From NCBI GenBank assembly GCA_905215065.1, contig CAJMOF010000004.1:62001-126000 (forward strand): 64,000 nucleotides of DNA. Reading direction: 5' to 3'. Source of the DNA: an uncultured bacterium. Its GTDB lineage: Bacteria > Actinomycetota > Coriobacteriia > Coriobacteriales > Coriobacteriaceae. The position numbers and the translations under genes were made by a program. This document shows positions 33,766 through 41,625 of the stretch, one piece after another. Position 1 is the stretch's first letter, and every line of letters starts with the position of its first letter. A model generated the notes under the pieces. The model was not told the origin of the DNA. It was given only the letters and a program-made list of their open reading frames with translations, and made no database searches.

Positions 33766-34701
33766 GTGAACATCTTGGTTTTGCTGCCCGTCAACGACCA
33801 CCATCGCGCAATTCTTGAGTCGAGCGCTCCGGGCGAGGACTTTATCTACACGAGCGCCGACGCTATCACGCGCGAACAAGTCGCCAACGCCGACGTGATC
33901 TTGGGCAACATAGACCCTGCCCTACTTACCGCATGCGAGCACCTCCAGCTGCTGCAACTACAGACCGCGGGCTATGACGATTACTTGGCCGCCGGCACCG
34001 TGCCAGCCGACGCTAAACTGTCTTGCTCGGTGGGCGCCTACGGCCAGGCCGTGAGCGAGCACATGTTTGCCATGGTCCTTTCCATGATGAAGCGCCTGCC
34101 CGGCTATCACGACTTGCAGCGCGAACATCGCTGGGAGGATTTGGGGCCAGTTACCTCGCTCAAAAACGCCAACGTGCTGGTGCTGGGCGCGGGCGATATC
34201 GGCGGTCACTTTGCCACGCTCTGCCGCGGCATGGGCGCGCACGTCCGCGGCATCAAGCGCCATCCACTCGTCTACCCCGTTGTGTTTGAGGACATGGACG
34301 GCATGGACGCCCTACCTGAGCGCCTGGCAGAGGCCGACATCGTCGCATCCTTTATGCCGAGCACGCCCGAGACCCGCGGTCTGGCGAACGCCGAGTTCTT
34401 TGCCGCGATGAAACCAGGTGCCTTCTTTGCCAACGGCGGCCGCGGCGACCTTGTGGTCACCGATGACTTGGTTGCCGCTCTGGAGTCGGGACATCTCGCC
34501 GGCGCCGCGGTCGACGTCACCGACCCCGAACCGCTGTCCGCGACAAGCCCCCTGTGGGATGCGCCCAACATGCTCATCACGCCGCACGTCTCCGGCTGGT
34601 TCCACCTGGCAGCCACGCTCAACAACGTCGTCGACATCGCCGCGGAGAATCTGCGTCACCTGCAGGCCGGTGAAACTTTACGTTGTTGGATCGAGCACTA
34701 G
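33766..34701 (+). CDS. D-isomer specific 2-hydroxyacid dehydrogenase
   Basis: NAD(P)-dependent reduction of a 2-keto acid or oxidation of a D-2-hydroxyacid. The 311-residue protein has the Rossmann motif VLGAGDIGGHFATLCRGMGA near residues 141-160. The catalytic Arg is in NGGRGDLV, the Glu in DPEPLSATSPLW and the His in ITPHVSGW. The start is GTG at 33766 behind GGAAAGGA; an upstream in-frame ATG lies in the repeat element and is unlikely. A hairpin follows four bases after the stop. The substrate (for example phosphoglycerate, glyoxylate or lactate) cannot be fixed from motifs. Confidence 0.88.
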   Translation: MNILVLLPVNDHHRAILESSAPGEDFIYTSADAITREQVANADVILGNIDPALLTACEHLQLLQLQTAGYDDYLAAGTVPADAKLSCSVGAYGQAVSEHMFAMVLSMMKRLPGYHDLQREHRWEDLGPVTSLKNANVLVLGAGDIGGHFATLCRGMGAHVRGIKRHPLVYPVVFEDMDGMDALPERLAEADIVASFMPSTPETRGLANAEFFAAMKPGAFFANGGRGDLVVTDDLVAALESGHLAGAAVDVTDPEPLSATSPLWDAPNMLITPHVSGWFHLAATLNNVVDIAAENLRHLQAGETLRCWIEH

Positions 34702-34704
34702 ATT

Positions 34705-34732
34705 GTTCCGGCGTTTTACCAAACGCCGGAAC
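34705..34732 (+). terminator. Terminator of the dehydrogenase gene
   Basis: GTTCCGGCGTTT pairs with AAACGCCGGAAC around a four-base loop directly after the stop codon. Confidence 0.8.
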
Positions 34733-34745
34733 CCCTCGACGCTGC

Positions 34746-34917
34746 GAGCCCGCCGTTTGGCCAATCTGCCGTTCAATTTCAAAGGCGCGACCAGAAGGTC
34801 AGCGCCTTTTCATTTCACGGCACCTTGGCGCAAACGGCGGGCTCTCGCTGACTTTTGTTCAACCTGTAGGGACTGGCTGACGCGGCTCTGTCTGTGGGCA
34901 CTCGCTGACTTTTGTTC
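34746..34917. repeat. Nested hairpin and 17-base direct repeats
   Basis: Outer arms GAGCCCGCCGTTTG (34746-34759) and CAAACGGCGGGCTC (34831-34844) are perfect. They enclose an inner stem AAAGGCGC (34781-34788)/GCGCCTTT (34802-34809). CTCGCTGACTTTTGTTC occurs at 34844-34860 and again at 34901-34917. No ORF is convincing, so it may be a structured RNA or the remains of a mobile element. Confidence 0.6.
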
Positions 34918-34935
34918 GGCCAGTGAGGTTTAGAG

Positions 34936-35430
34936 CTATTTAAGCGTTGTTAGATAGTTTCTTGCGTTTTCGACGTTCATTGCTGCGACGGGTGCGCGTG
35001 AACAGAGTTTGACATCGTTGGTGACCAGTAGATCCGCCTGAGCGCGTATCGCTGCCGCAATGATTAAATCGTCTTCGTAATCGCTATGGAGTTCACGCTG
35101 CCTGCTCGCCATCCATATGTCGCTCAGGTCACAGGGCACTGGCGTGGCAAGCTGCGACAGCACGTCAAGGCAATCCCATGCAAGTGATGTCGCCGCCACG
35201 GCGGCATCTTGGGAAAGCGAACCATGCTCGCGCCGATACCATGCCTTATGTTCGCTCGAAATCAAATAGAACAGGTCTTTGGACGATGTCGCCGCATACA
35301 GCAAATCCACCTGCGCCGTGCATGCATCGCGTAAAAACTCAATCGCCACCGAACGACCACGTCGTGAGGGAATGAAGTAATCGAGCCACACGTTGGTGTC
35401 AACCAAGATGCGCTTTGGAGCCTCACTCAT
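34936..35430 (-). CDS. PIN-domain ribonuclease toxin (VapC-like)
   Basis: A 164-residue PIN-fold nuclease, probably the toxin of a type II toxin-antitoxin pair that cuts RNA. The acidic metal site is visible as D11 (VDTNVWLD), E119/D120/D121 in YEDDLIIAAA and N138/D139 in LVTNDVK. It overlaps the antitoxin gene by eight bases, which couples their translation. The length is somewhat longer than a typical VapC (about 130 residues), with an insert around residues 55-95. Confidence 0.88.
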   Translation of the reverse strand: MSEAPKRILVDTNVWLDYFIPSRRGRSVAIEFLRDACTAQVDLLYAATSSKDLFYLISSEHKAWYRREHGSLSQDAAVAATSLAWDCLDVLSQLATPVPCDLSDIWMASRQRELHSDYEDDLIIAAAIRAQADLLVTNDVKLCSRAPVAAMNVENARNYLTTLK

Positions 35431-35803
35431 AGAGCCAGCTCATCTCCTCGCCGTAGCGATCAGCATAGGCATTCCGTTTGAGCTCTTCGTCGTCCGATGG
35501 CTGAGCCTTGACCATATCGATTCCCGACTCACGGCAAGCGGCAGCGAACAGCTTCGACCCCTGATCCATGAGCTCGAGCTTACGTTTGGCGGCCTTTTCG
35601 CGCTCGCGCTGTTCCGCCCGGGCACGACTGGGCAGCAGGATATCCTCGAGTGCACCGGGGCGATCGGCCAGCGACGCTGCAAGCTGCCAGAGCGCTCGCA
35701 CCGCTTGGCTCGGCGTCATACCGGCCTTGGAGAGAGCAGCGTCCCCACTCCTTTTAAGATCGGCATCGAGACGTACGTTGATCTGAGCGGCTGTTGTGGT
35801 CAT
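35423..35803 (-). CDS. RelB/DinJ-like ribbon-helix-helix antitoxin
   Basis: A 126-residue antitoxin. Residues 1-50 form a ribbon-helix-helix domain of the RelB/DinJ type (AQINVRLDADLKRSGDAALS, then GMTPSQAVRALWQLAAS). A charged helix (RARAEQREREKAAKRKLELM) and an acidic C-terminal tail likely wrap the toxin. It starts with ATG behind AAGGAGAGCTC. RelB-type antitoxins usually partner RelE/YafQ-type toxins; here the partner is a PIN protein. It should repress its own promoter. Confidence 0.88.
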   Translation of the reverse strand: MTTTAAQINVRLDADLKRSGDAALSKAGMTPSQAVRALWQLAASLADRPGALEDILLPSRARAEQREREKAAKRKLELMDQGSKLFAAACRESGIDMVKAQPSDDEELKRNAYADRYGEEMSWLYE

Positions 35804-35809
35804 GAGCTC

Positions 35810-35885
35810 TCCTTAATACTTCAAAACTATCATAAAACTCTATGGTAGATGCGTAAAGCATGTATAGCATTTATAAGCATTAGCC
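35810..35885 (-). promoter_or_regulatory. Promoter/operator region of the toxin-antitoxin pair
   Basis: An AT-rich stretch upstream of the antitoxin gene has three spaced ATGCT-type half sites (ATGCTTATAAATGCTATACA, then ATGCTTTACGCAT on the minus strand), fitting a ribbon-helix-helix repressor that binds repeated short half sites. The exact -10 and -35 are uncertain. Confidence 0.4.
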
Positions 35886-35981
35886 GTACTCTGTACACAA
35901 AAGGCCGCCGAGGCACACTGCACCTCGGCGGCTACGCATCACCAATCCAGTTCGGTTTCACCCTTTGCATTTGCCCGGATA

Positions 35982-36018
35982 AAACCTGCCAAAATTAACA
36001 TCCCTTTTTGGCAGGTTT
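35982..36018 (-). terminator. CCTGTCCC-type hairpin overlapping the M18 peptidase stop codon
   Basis: AAACCTGCCAAAA (35982-35994) and TTTTGGCAGGTTT (36006-36018) form a 13-base perfect stem. The loop has CATCCC where other copies have CTGTCCC. It covers two bases of the stop codon at 36017-36019 and on the minus strand is followed by TATC. Confidence 0.75.
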
Positions 36019-37402
36019 AGAGCTCCACGCTTTCGGCTCCGTTGATATGGAGGTTGCGCTCGTAGAAGGCGGTGAGGGCGCGGATGGCGTACATCACGTC
36101 GCGCACGCCGCCGGTCTCGTAGCTCGAGTGCATGGCAAGCTGCGGCAGGCCCACGTCCACGGCATGCATGCTCGCCTGCATGTTCGACAGGTTGCCGAGC
36201 GTGGAGCCACCCGCCATATCGCTCTTGTTTGCGAAGGCCTGCGTGGGTACGTCAGTGTCATCGCAGATGGCCTGGAACACCGCGCGACTAAAGGCATCGG
36301 TGCAGTAGTGCTGGTTGGCGGCCTCCTTGATGACGATGCCGCCGTTGAGCACAACCTGGTTGCGGGCGTCGCACTTCTCGGCGTGGTTGGGGTGCACGGC
36401 ATGCGCGTTGTCGCAGCTCACGAGCATCGAAGCGGCAAGCGCACGGTGGTACGACTCGTCGTCAAAGCCCAGCGAGCCGTTAATGCGGCGCAGTGCATCG
36501 GCCAAGAACGTCGACATGGCGCCCTGCTTGGTCTCGGAGCCAACCTCCTCATTATCAAAGCAGCAGAAGACCGAAACGTCGTGCGCGTTCTCGGCACCCA
36601 AAAATGCCTGCAGCGAGGTGTAGGCGCAGGCCAGGTCGTCGAGCTTGGGCGTCGAGATAAACTCGTCGGCCCAGCCCCAAATGCGCGCATCCTGACGATT
36701 GACCAGGAACAGATCGCGGCCCAAAATTTGCTCGGGCTCAACGTCCAGTTCGTCGGCGATCAGGGCGTCAAAATCTCCCTGCTTAAGGTCACCGGCGCTG
36801 ATGAGCGGGCACAGGTCGACGGCGCGATTGGGAGCAAAGCCCTCGTTAACGCCGCGGTTCATATGGATAGCAAGGCTCGGGATAATAGCGACCTCGCGCT
36901 CGGTGGCAAGCAGACGACTCTCGATACGGTCGCCCTCGCGTACCAACACGCGGCCCGCGAGTGCCAGCGGACGATCGAACCAGGTGTAGTCGATCATGCC
37001 GCCGTAGGCCTCGGTGTTCAGGCGCAGCGTCTCGCCCGCGCCGTCAAGCTCAGGCACGGCCTTGACCTTAAACGTCGGCGAATCGCTGTGCGACGCCGTG
37101 AGCTGAAAATGATAGTCGCCGGCAACGCCGTCCTCGCCCCACGTAGCAGCCAGGTCCTCGCCCACCTTAAAGGCAACAACGCTCGAGGTATTGCGCTGCG
37201 TGTAATAACGCCCGCCTGGTTCGATGTCCCACGCCGCATTCTCGGGCAGGTAGGTAAAGCCCGCCTCGTCGAGCTCGGCCATAATGGTCGCCGCCGTATG
37301 GAACATGCTGGGGCATGCCTCGATAAAGTCGATAAGGTCGTTGGCGGCCTCGATATCATCGGCCGTCACATGCGCGCGCTCGGGCGTTTCCTGATCCGTC
37401 AT
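36017..37402 (-). CDS. M18 family aminopeptidase
   Basis: Zinc metallopeptidase of family M18 (aspartyl aminopeptidase type), cytoplasmic, trimming acidic or neutral N-terminal residues from peptides. The 461-residue product has ligand motifs ASHSDSP near residue 104, CFDNEEVGSET near 285, and the late HSSYE stretch; NKSDMAGGSTLG and GLPQLAMHSSYE are typical. I start at the ATG at 37402 with AAGGGGAGAGC upstream; the frame extends to 37513 without a good site. It would break down peptides such as those brought in by the OPT transporter. The gene ends inside a repeat hairpin. Confidence 0.93.
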   Translation of the reverse strand: MTDQETPERAHVTADDIEAANDLIDFIEACPSMFHTAATIMAELDEAGFTYLPENAAWDIEPGGRYYTQRNTSSVVAFKVGEDLAATWGEDGVAGDYHFQLTASHSDSPTFKVKAVPELDGAGETLRLNTEAYGGMIDYTWFDRPLALAGRVLVREGDRIESRLLATEREVAIIPSLAIHMNRGVNEGFAPNRAVDLCPLISAGDLKQGDFDALIADELDVEPEQILGRDLFLVNRQDARIWGWADEFISTPKLDDLACAYTSLQAFLGAENAHDVSVFCCFDNEEVGSETKQGAMSTFLADALRRINGSLGFDDESYHRALAASMLVSCDNAHAVHPNHAEKCDARNQVVLNGGIVIKEAANQHYCTDAFSRAVFQAICDDTDVPTQAFANKSDMAGGSTLGNLSNMQASMHAVDVGLPQLAMHSSYETGGVRDVMYAIRALTAFYERNLHINGAESVEL

Positions 37403-37563
37403 GCTCTCCCCTTTCGCTGGGTTGATGGTCCCCTCCAGCATACCCCGCCGCGCCAGTGCCGTGCCTTTCATTCCATGTTTAATCCCGCGCCGCTCGCCAA
37501 GTTGAGCCATCATGCCCGCACTCCTTTTGCGACAATTACGCTAACAGGACGAAAGGAGCCGTC

Positions 37564-38649
37564 ATGAAGCCACGTAACATTGCCATCGCCTGCGGTGTCG
37601 CGGGAGTCGCCGTCGGCCTTGCCGCTGCCACCGGCACCGTTTATCACAAACAAATCAAGTCCGCCGCGTCACTCAAACGCTTGACCGGCTACACGGATGG
37701 CTATGACCTGTACGCAATCGACATTGCCTACGACTACGATCTTGATCGCATCATTGCCGCTGGCGTGCGCGACGACCAGGCCTACATCGATGCCGTGGTG
37801 GCGCAGGTGCTGCCCGGTGTGCCGGCACATGTCCAGGCGCCCCAGTTTGCCTGCAGCGCTTTTGTCGCCGTAGATGCCGAAGGCCGCGTGCGCACCGGTC
37901 GCAATTACGACTTTAAGGACGACACCTCGGCGCTGCTGGTGCGCAATCACCCACGCGGCGGTTATGCCTCCATCGGGTTTACCGCCCTTAACAACCTGGG
38001 CGATAACACTCCGCTCGACTCCGTCGCCGGACGCGCCGCCGCACTCATGGGCCCGTTTGGCCAGCTCGACGGTGTTAACGAGTGCGGCGTGTCCATTGCC
38101 GTACTCACCCTGGATTCCAAGCCCTGTGACCAGGACACGCAACGCCCCGTCATCAATACCTCGCTCGCCATCCGTCTGGCGCTCGACCGTGCCACCACCA
38201 CGCAAGAGGCCGTCGACCTGCTTTCCGCCTACGACATGCACGCCATGGCAGGACGCGATTACCACTTCTTTATCAACGACGCCGCCGGTGACGCGCGCGT
38301 AGTAGAGTGGGATCCGCGCGATCCGGACCGCGCTTTCAAAGCGACTCCTGTACGCCAGGTTACAAACTTCTACGCCTGCTATGGCGACGAAGTGCTGCCC
38401 AACCAAAAGAATGGCGAGCTGGGCCATGGTAAAGAGCGCGCCGTCGCAATCGCCGATGTCCTCGACGCCCATGCCGGCGCCCAAGACGAGGCAGTCGCTT
38501 GGAAGGCCCTTCGCGCTGCGGCGCAAGAGCCCAATCCGGAAGACATCACCAGCAATACGCAATGGTCGGTCGTCTTTGACAATACCGAGCCCGCTGCCGC
38601 CATCACGCTGCGCCGCCACTGGGGCAACGTCGATGCCTTCGCACTGTAA
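37564..38649 (+). CDS. Linear amide C-N hydrolase (choloylglycine hydrolase/C45-like Ntn hydrolase)
   Basis: A 361-residue Ntn-type amidase. Residues 5-24 are hydrophobic (NIAIACGVAGVAVGLAAATG), so the protein is exported or anchored. The candidate nucleophile is Cys97 in QFACSAFVAVDAEGRVRTGR, followed by RNYDFK, and later NECGVSIAVLTL and a TLRRHW tail match the penicillin acylase/bile salt hydrolase superfamily. In cytoplasmic bile salt hydrolases the Cys is residue 2; here about 96 residues precede it, so maturation by cleavage is needed. The substrate could be an N-acyl amino acid, a peptide-like amide or a conjugated bile acid; the sequence does not decide. Confidence 0.78.
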   Translation: MKPRNIAIACGVAGVAVGLAAATGTVYHKQIKSAASLKRLTGYTDGYDLYAIDIAYDYDLDRIIAAGVRDDQAYIDAVVAQVLPGVPAHVQAPQFACSAFVAVDAEGRVRTGRNYDFKDDTSALLVRNHPRGGYASIGFTALNNLGDNTPLDSVAGRAAALMGPFGQLDGVNECGVSIAVLTLDSKPCDQDTQRPVINTSLAIRLALDRATTTQEAVDLLSAYDMHAMAGRDYHFFINDAAGDARVVEWDPRDPDRAFKATPVRQVTNFYACYGDEVLPNQKNGELGHGKERAVAIADVLDAHAGAQDEAVAWKALRAAAQEPNPEDITSNTQWSVVFDNTEPAAAITLRRHWGNVDAFAL

Positions 38650-38717
38650 GGAGCCAGGCCCGTCGACCTTACGTTCCCTGGCGTTGCTTGCATTTCCATA
38701 CGCTTGAGCTAACACGT

Positions 38718-38750
38718 TTTACCCCCGTATCAACAGTGTGCGGGGGTAAA
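38718..38750. promoter_or_regulatory. Operator-like dyad upstream of phosphofructokinase
   Basis: TTTACCCCCG (38718-38727) and CGGGGGTAAA (38741-38750) form a perfect 10-base dyad 38 bases ahead of the pfk start, with a TATAAC-like -10 just downstream. It could be a repressor site or the end of the upstream transcript. Confidence 0.5.
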
Positions 38751-38788
38751 CTTATGCGCATGTTATAACTTGCCCGGAAGGATTCATC

Positions 38789-39868
38789 ATGCTTAGGATC
38801 GGTCTTCTTACCAGTGGCGGCGACTGCCAAGCGCTCAACGCCACCATGCGCGGCATCGTCAAAACGCTTATGACCAATAGCGAAGAACCTATCGAGATCT
38901 ACGGTTTTGAGGACGGCTACCAGGGCCTTATCTACAGCAGGTTCCGCGTCATGACGCCCGCCGATTTTAGCGGTATCCTCACCCGCGGCGGCACCATCCT
39001 GGGCACGAGCCGCACGCCGTTCAAGCGTCTGGATACCCCCGAGGCCGATGGTGTCGAGAAGGTGCCCGCGATGGTCCACACCTATCACAAGCTGCAGCTC
39101 GACTGCCTGTTTATGCTGGGCGGCAACGGATCCACCAAGACCGCCAACCGCCTGCGCGAAGAGGGCCTCAACGTTATCGCCCTGCCCAAGACCATCGACA
39201 ACGACACCTGGGGCACCGAGTTGACGTTTGGCTTTACGAGCGCCATCGACGTCGCCACCAAGTGCATCGACGACATCCACACCACTGCCTCGAGTCACGG
39301 CCGCGTGTTTGTCATCGAGATCATGGGCCACAAGGTCGGTTGGATTCCGCTGTATGCCGGCGTCGCGGGCGGCGCGGACGTCATCCTGATTCCCGAGATC
39401 CCTTACGACATGGATAACGTCATCAAGACCATCGAGCATCGCATGGAGACCGGCAGCCGCTTTACCATCGTGGCCGTCGCCGAGGGCGCTATCTCCAAGG
39501 AGGACGCGGCGCTGTCCAAAAAGGAGTACAAGAAAAAGCTCGCTGAGCGCACGAGCCCGTCGATTGTCTACGACATCGCCAAGGAGATCGAGGCCAAGAC
39601 CGGTCGCGAGACCCGCGTCGCCATCCCCGGCCACACGCAGCGCGGCGGCCAGCCCGACGCCCAGGACCGCATCTTTGCGACCCAGTGCGGCGTCGAGGCA
39701 GCGCTCGGCTGCCTACGCGGCGAGTTTGGCTACATGATTGCCCTGCGCGACGGCAAGATGTGCCACATGCCGCTCGAGGAGGTCGCCGGCAAGCTCAAAT
39801 ATGTCGACCCCCAGAGCGATCTGGTGCGCGAGGCCAAGGCGTTGGGCATCAGCTTCGGCGACGAATAG
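38789..39868 (+). CDS. pfkA: 6-phosphofructokinase (group III, actinobacterial type)
   Basis: Phosphorylates fructose 6-phosphate in glycolysis. The 359-residue protein begins LLTSGGDCQALNATMRG (usual GGDAPGMN), with GGNGSTKTA and PKTIDNDTWGTE as phosphate-donor and sugar sites. A Gly in GGNGS at the position equivalent to E. coli Gly104 argues for ATP, while Lys in PKTIDND is shared with pyrophosphate-dependent enzymes; this combination is known from actinobacterial group III enzymes. The donor should be tested. The ribosome site is GGAAGGATTCATC. A long hairpin element follows. Confidence 0.92.
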   Translation: MLRIGLLTSGGDCQALNATMRGIVKTLMTNSEEPIEIYGFEDGYQGLIYSRFRVMTPADFSGILTRGGTILGTSRTPFKRLDTPEADGVEKVPAMVHTYHKLQLDCLFMLGGNGSTKTANRLREEGLNVIALPKTIDNDTWGTELTFGFTSAIDVATKCIDDIHTTASSHGRVFVIEIMGHKVGWIPLYAGVAGGADVILIPEIPYDMDNVIKTIEHRMETGSRFTIVAVAEGAISKEDAALSKKEYKKKLAERTSPSIVYDIAKEIEAKTGRETRVAIPGHTQRGGQPDAQDRIFATQCGVEAALGCLRGEFGYMIALRDGKMCHMPLEEVAGKLKYVDPQSDLVREAKALGISFGDE

Positions 39869-39892
39869 CCTCGGTTGGAACCACCCCCCATC

Positions 39893-40013
39893 GGAGGCCC
39901 CAGGGCTTACCTCCCAAATCGTCCTCGGACATGTCAAGACCCCGCCGTGCGCTTCGCGCGGCGGGGTCCTTCCGTCCTGCGGAAAGATTTGGGAGGTAAG
40001 CCCTGGGGCCTCC
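39893..40013 (+). repeat. Modular double-stem element, copy A
   Basis: Outer arms 39893-39920 and 39986-40013 are perfect 28-base complements. Box 1, GTCCTCGGACATG, is at 39921-39933. The inner stem GACCCCGCC/GGCGGGGTC encloses GTGCGCTTCGCGC. Box 2, CTGCGGA, is within 39969-39985. Boxes and the inner tip are conserved with the copy at 57414, while both stems differ. It lies between pfk and the XRE gene and could fold as an RNA hairpin on either strand. Confidence 0.85.
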
Positions 40014-40142
40014 TGCGGTAACTAGGGAGGCCGAGGCTATTCGTCTTCTTGCTGCAAGTGCGTGGGCTGAGATTTTGGGATGTTGCAGGCTCTTAGCTGA
40101 GAGTAGCACTGACATTTGTCCTGAAATGGCTGGTCGTTAGGG

Positions 40143-40215
40143 GTTGCTACCGGTAGTTGCGGTAGGGTTGGGGCAGATTCTAACTAGAAATGGTGGTCGC
40201 TACCGGTTGTTCTCG
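40143..40215 (+). promoter_or_regulatory. Paired GCTACCGGT sites upstream of the XRE gene
   Basis: TTGCTACCGGTAGTTGCGG (from 40144) and GTCGCTACCGGTTGTTCTCGG (from 40196) repeat the same core 52 bases apart; the first is palindromic (CTACCGGTAG). They lie just upstream of the membrane-bound XRE regulator and may be its binding sites. Confidence 0.4.
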
Positions 40216-40261
40216 GCATACTCGGCTCATTCGATTCGACCATCAAACGAAAGGAACCACC

Positions 40262-41182
40262 ATGGATCTTGCGATGGCACAGCGCCTCGTCGATCGCCGC
40301 AAGGCTGCCGGGCTTTCTCAGGAGGCGCTTGCCGCCCAGCTGGGTGTGAGTCGTCAGGCTGTCAGTAAATGGGAGCGCAGCGAGTCCTCACCCGATACCG
40401 ATAACCTCATTGCGCTCGCCGCGCTGTATGACGTGTCGTTGGACGAGCTGTTATATGGGGAGGCGGCCAACGATGCCGACGACCTGGAGGACGGTAGCGC
40501 CGACACCGAGACGGCGGATGTGGCTGACGAGGCCGAGGATTCTGCCGAGCACGCCGATTGCGGCGACAAACCACTTGTCGATATTTCCCTCGCGCGCGGT
40601 ATCCACGTCATTGATCCCAATAAAGGCGAGGAAGTCCATGTTGGTTGGAGCGGCATCCATGTGACCAACGAGCGCAGGGGCGAAGAGGTGCATGTGGGGC
40701 CGGACGGCGTGCATATCGATACGCTTGAGGACGATGGACATAGCGTACGCACCAATGACGACGGCACCGTCACCATCGACGGCGAGACGTTTTCCAGCTG
40801 GAAGGAAGCACACGACAAGCTCGACCATCATGGCAAGCATTTCCACACCAAGGTCGGACGTGCATGGAACAAATTCCCCTTCCCCGCACTTGTCACTCTC
40901 GCCTATCTGGTGCTCGGCATTGTCTACGGCGCATGGGGCATGGGGCTTTTCCTCGTCTTTCTGGTTCCCGTCTACTACGCGATTGGTGACTTCATCGATC
41001 GGCGCCACCTGTCTAAGCTGATCGAGGCCATCTACCCGGCAGCCGCCATCGCTTGGTTCCTCTACATGTGGCTCTGTTTGGGACAGCCCCATCCTGCATG
41101 GATCATCCTCATCACGATTCCCGTCATAAAGGCGCTCATGCGCTGGTGCCGCAAACAATGGAAGCACCGCAAACAGGCCTAA
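40262..41182 (+). CDS. Membrane-bound XRE-family regulator
   Basis: A 306-residue protein joining a DNA-binding domain to a membrane anchor. Residues 3-57 are a Cro/CI HTH (RKAAGLSQEALAAQLGVSRQ, then AVSKWERSESSPD). An acidic linker (residues 75-100) follows, then a repeated beta motif (GEEVHVGWSGIHV and GEEVHVGPDGVHI), then about three hydrophobic helices from residue 205 to 300. The HTH end matches regulators that sense envelope state; the HVGxxGxHV repeats resemble the beta-strands of envelope-stress domains but I cannot name the family. The start has AAAGGAACCACC upstream. It may regulate itself through the paired upstream sites. Confidence 0.8.
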   Translation: MDLAMAQRLVDRRKAAGLSQEALAAQLGVSRQAVSKWERSESSPDTDNLIALAALYDVSLDELLYGEAANDADDLEDGSADTETADVADEAEDSAEHADCGDKPLVDISLARGIHVIDPNKGEEVHVGWSGIHVTNERRGEEVHVGPDGVHIDTLEDDGHSVRTNDDGTVTIDGETFSSWKEAHDKLDHHGKHFHTKVGRAWNKFPFPALVTLAYLVLGIVYGAWGMGLFLVFLVPVYYAIGDFIDRRHLSKLIEAIYPAAAIAWFLYMWLCLGQPHPAWIILITIPVIKALMRWCRKQWKHRKQA

Positions 41183-41226
41183 CACGCTCCGACCCACCAG
41201 CACCCAACCACCCCCGCCCTTCTCCT

Positions 41227-41295
41227 AAGTTGCGGTGAGATAGGGACTGTTTTGAAGCTCCAAAGCGCCAAACAGTCCGTATATCACCGCAACTT
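41227..41295. repeat. AGTTGCGGTGA palindrome, copy 1
   Basis: Arms 41227-41252 and 41270-41295 pair with two mismatches. It shares AGTTGCGGTGA and CTGTTT with the copy at 62273, but the four bases before CTGTTT (GGGA here, GTTC there) have changed together with their partners. Confidence 0.8.
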
Positions 41296-41359
41296 ACAAA
41301 CAACTGGGTCAGTTCCGGCACGGAGATTAGCATTGAGCTGACCGCGCGCCACGAAAAGG

Positions 41360-41497
41360 GGCCATCTACTACGTTTAACTCGATGGGGCCAACCATGACC
41401 GCCTTTTTCGAAAATCGACAGGCCTTCTACCTGCGGTTTTATTTTTCGTTTTCCCGGCATGGTTGAGGGTATCCAATTAAACGTAGTAGATAGGCCC
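41360..41497. repeat. Inverted repeat with GGCCATCTACTACGTTTAA arms
   Basis: Arms 41360-41378 and 41477-41497 pair with one extra base and enclose about 100 bases. With the palindrome at 41227 it fills the 442-base gap between two genes. No ORF is seen inside. The size and arms suggest a small non-autonomous mobile element. Confidence 0.6.
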
Positions 41498-41625
41498 GTT
41501 TTGTGGCATACGACCCATTCAAGCCCAATCTCGAAGGCTAAAGAGAGCCTCTCATCCACGCCTGTGAGCGAAAACCAAATAGAATGAAAGGCAAATGGAA
41601 AGCCCGTTTGACGAGTGGAGGACAT

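Noticed and set aside
39893..40013. Integron attC site
   Set aside because: attC sites keep outer boxes and vary in the middle; here the outer arms vary and internal boxes are fixed. No integrase or cassette array is present.
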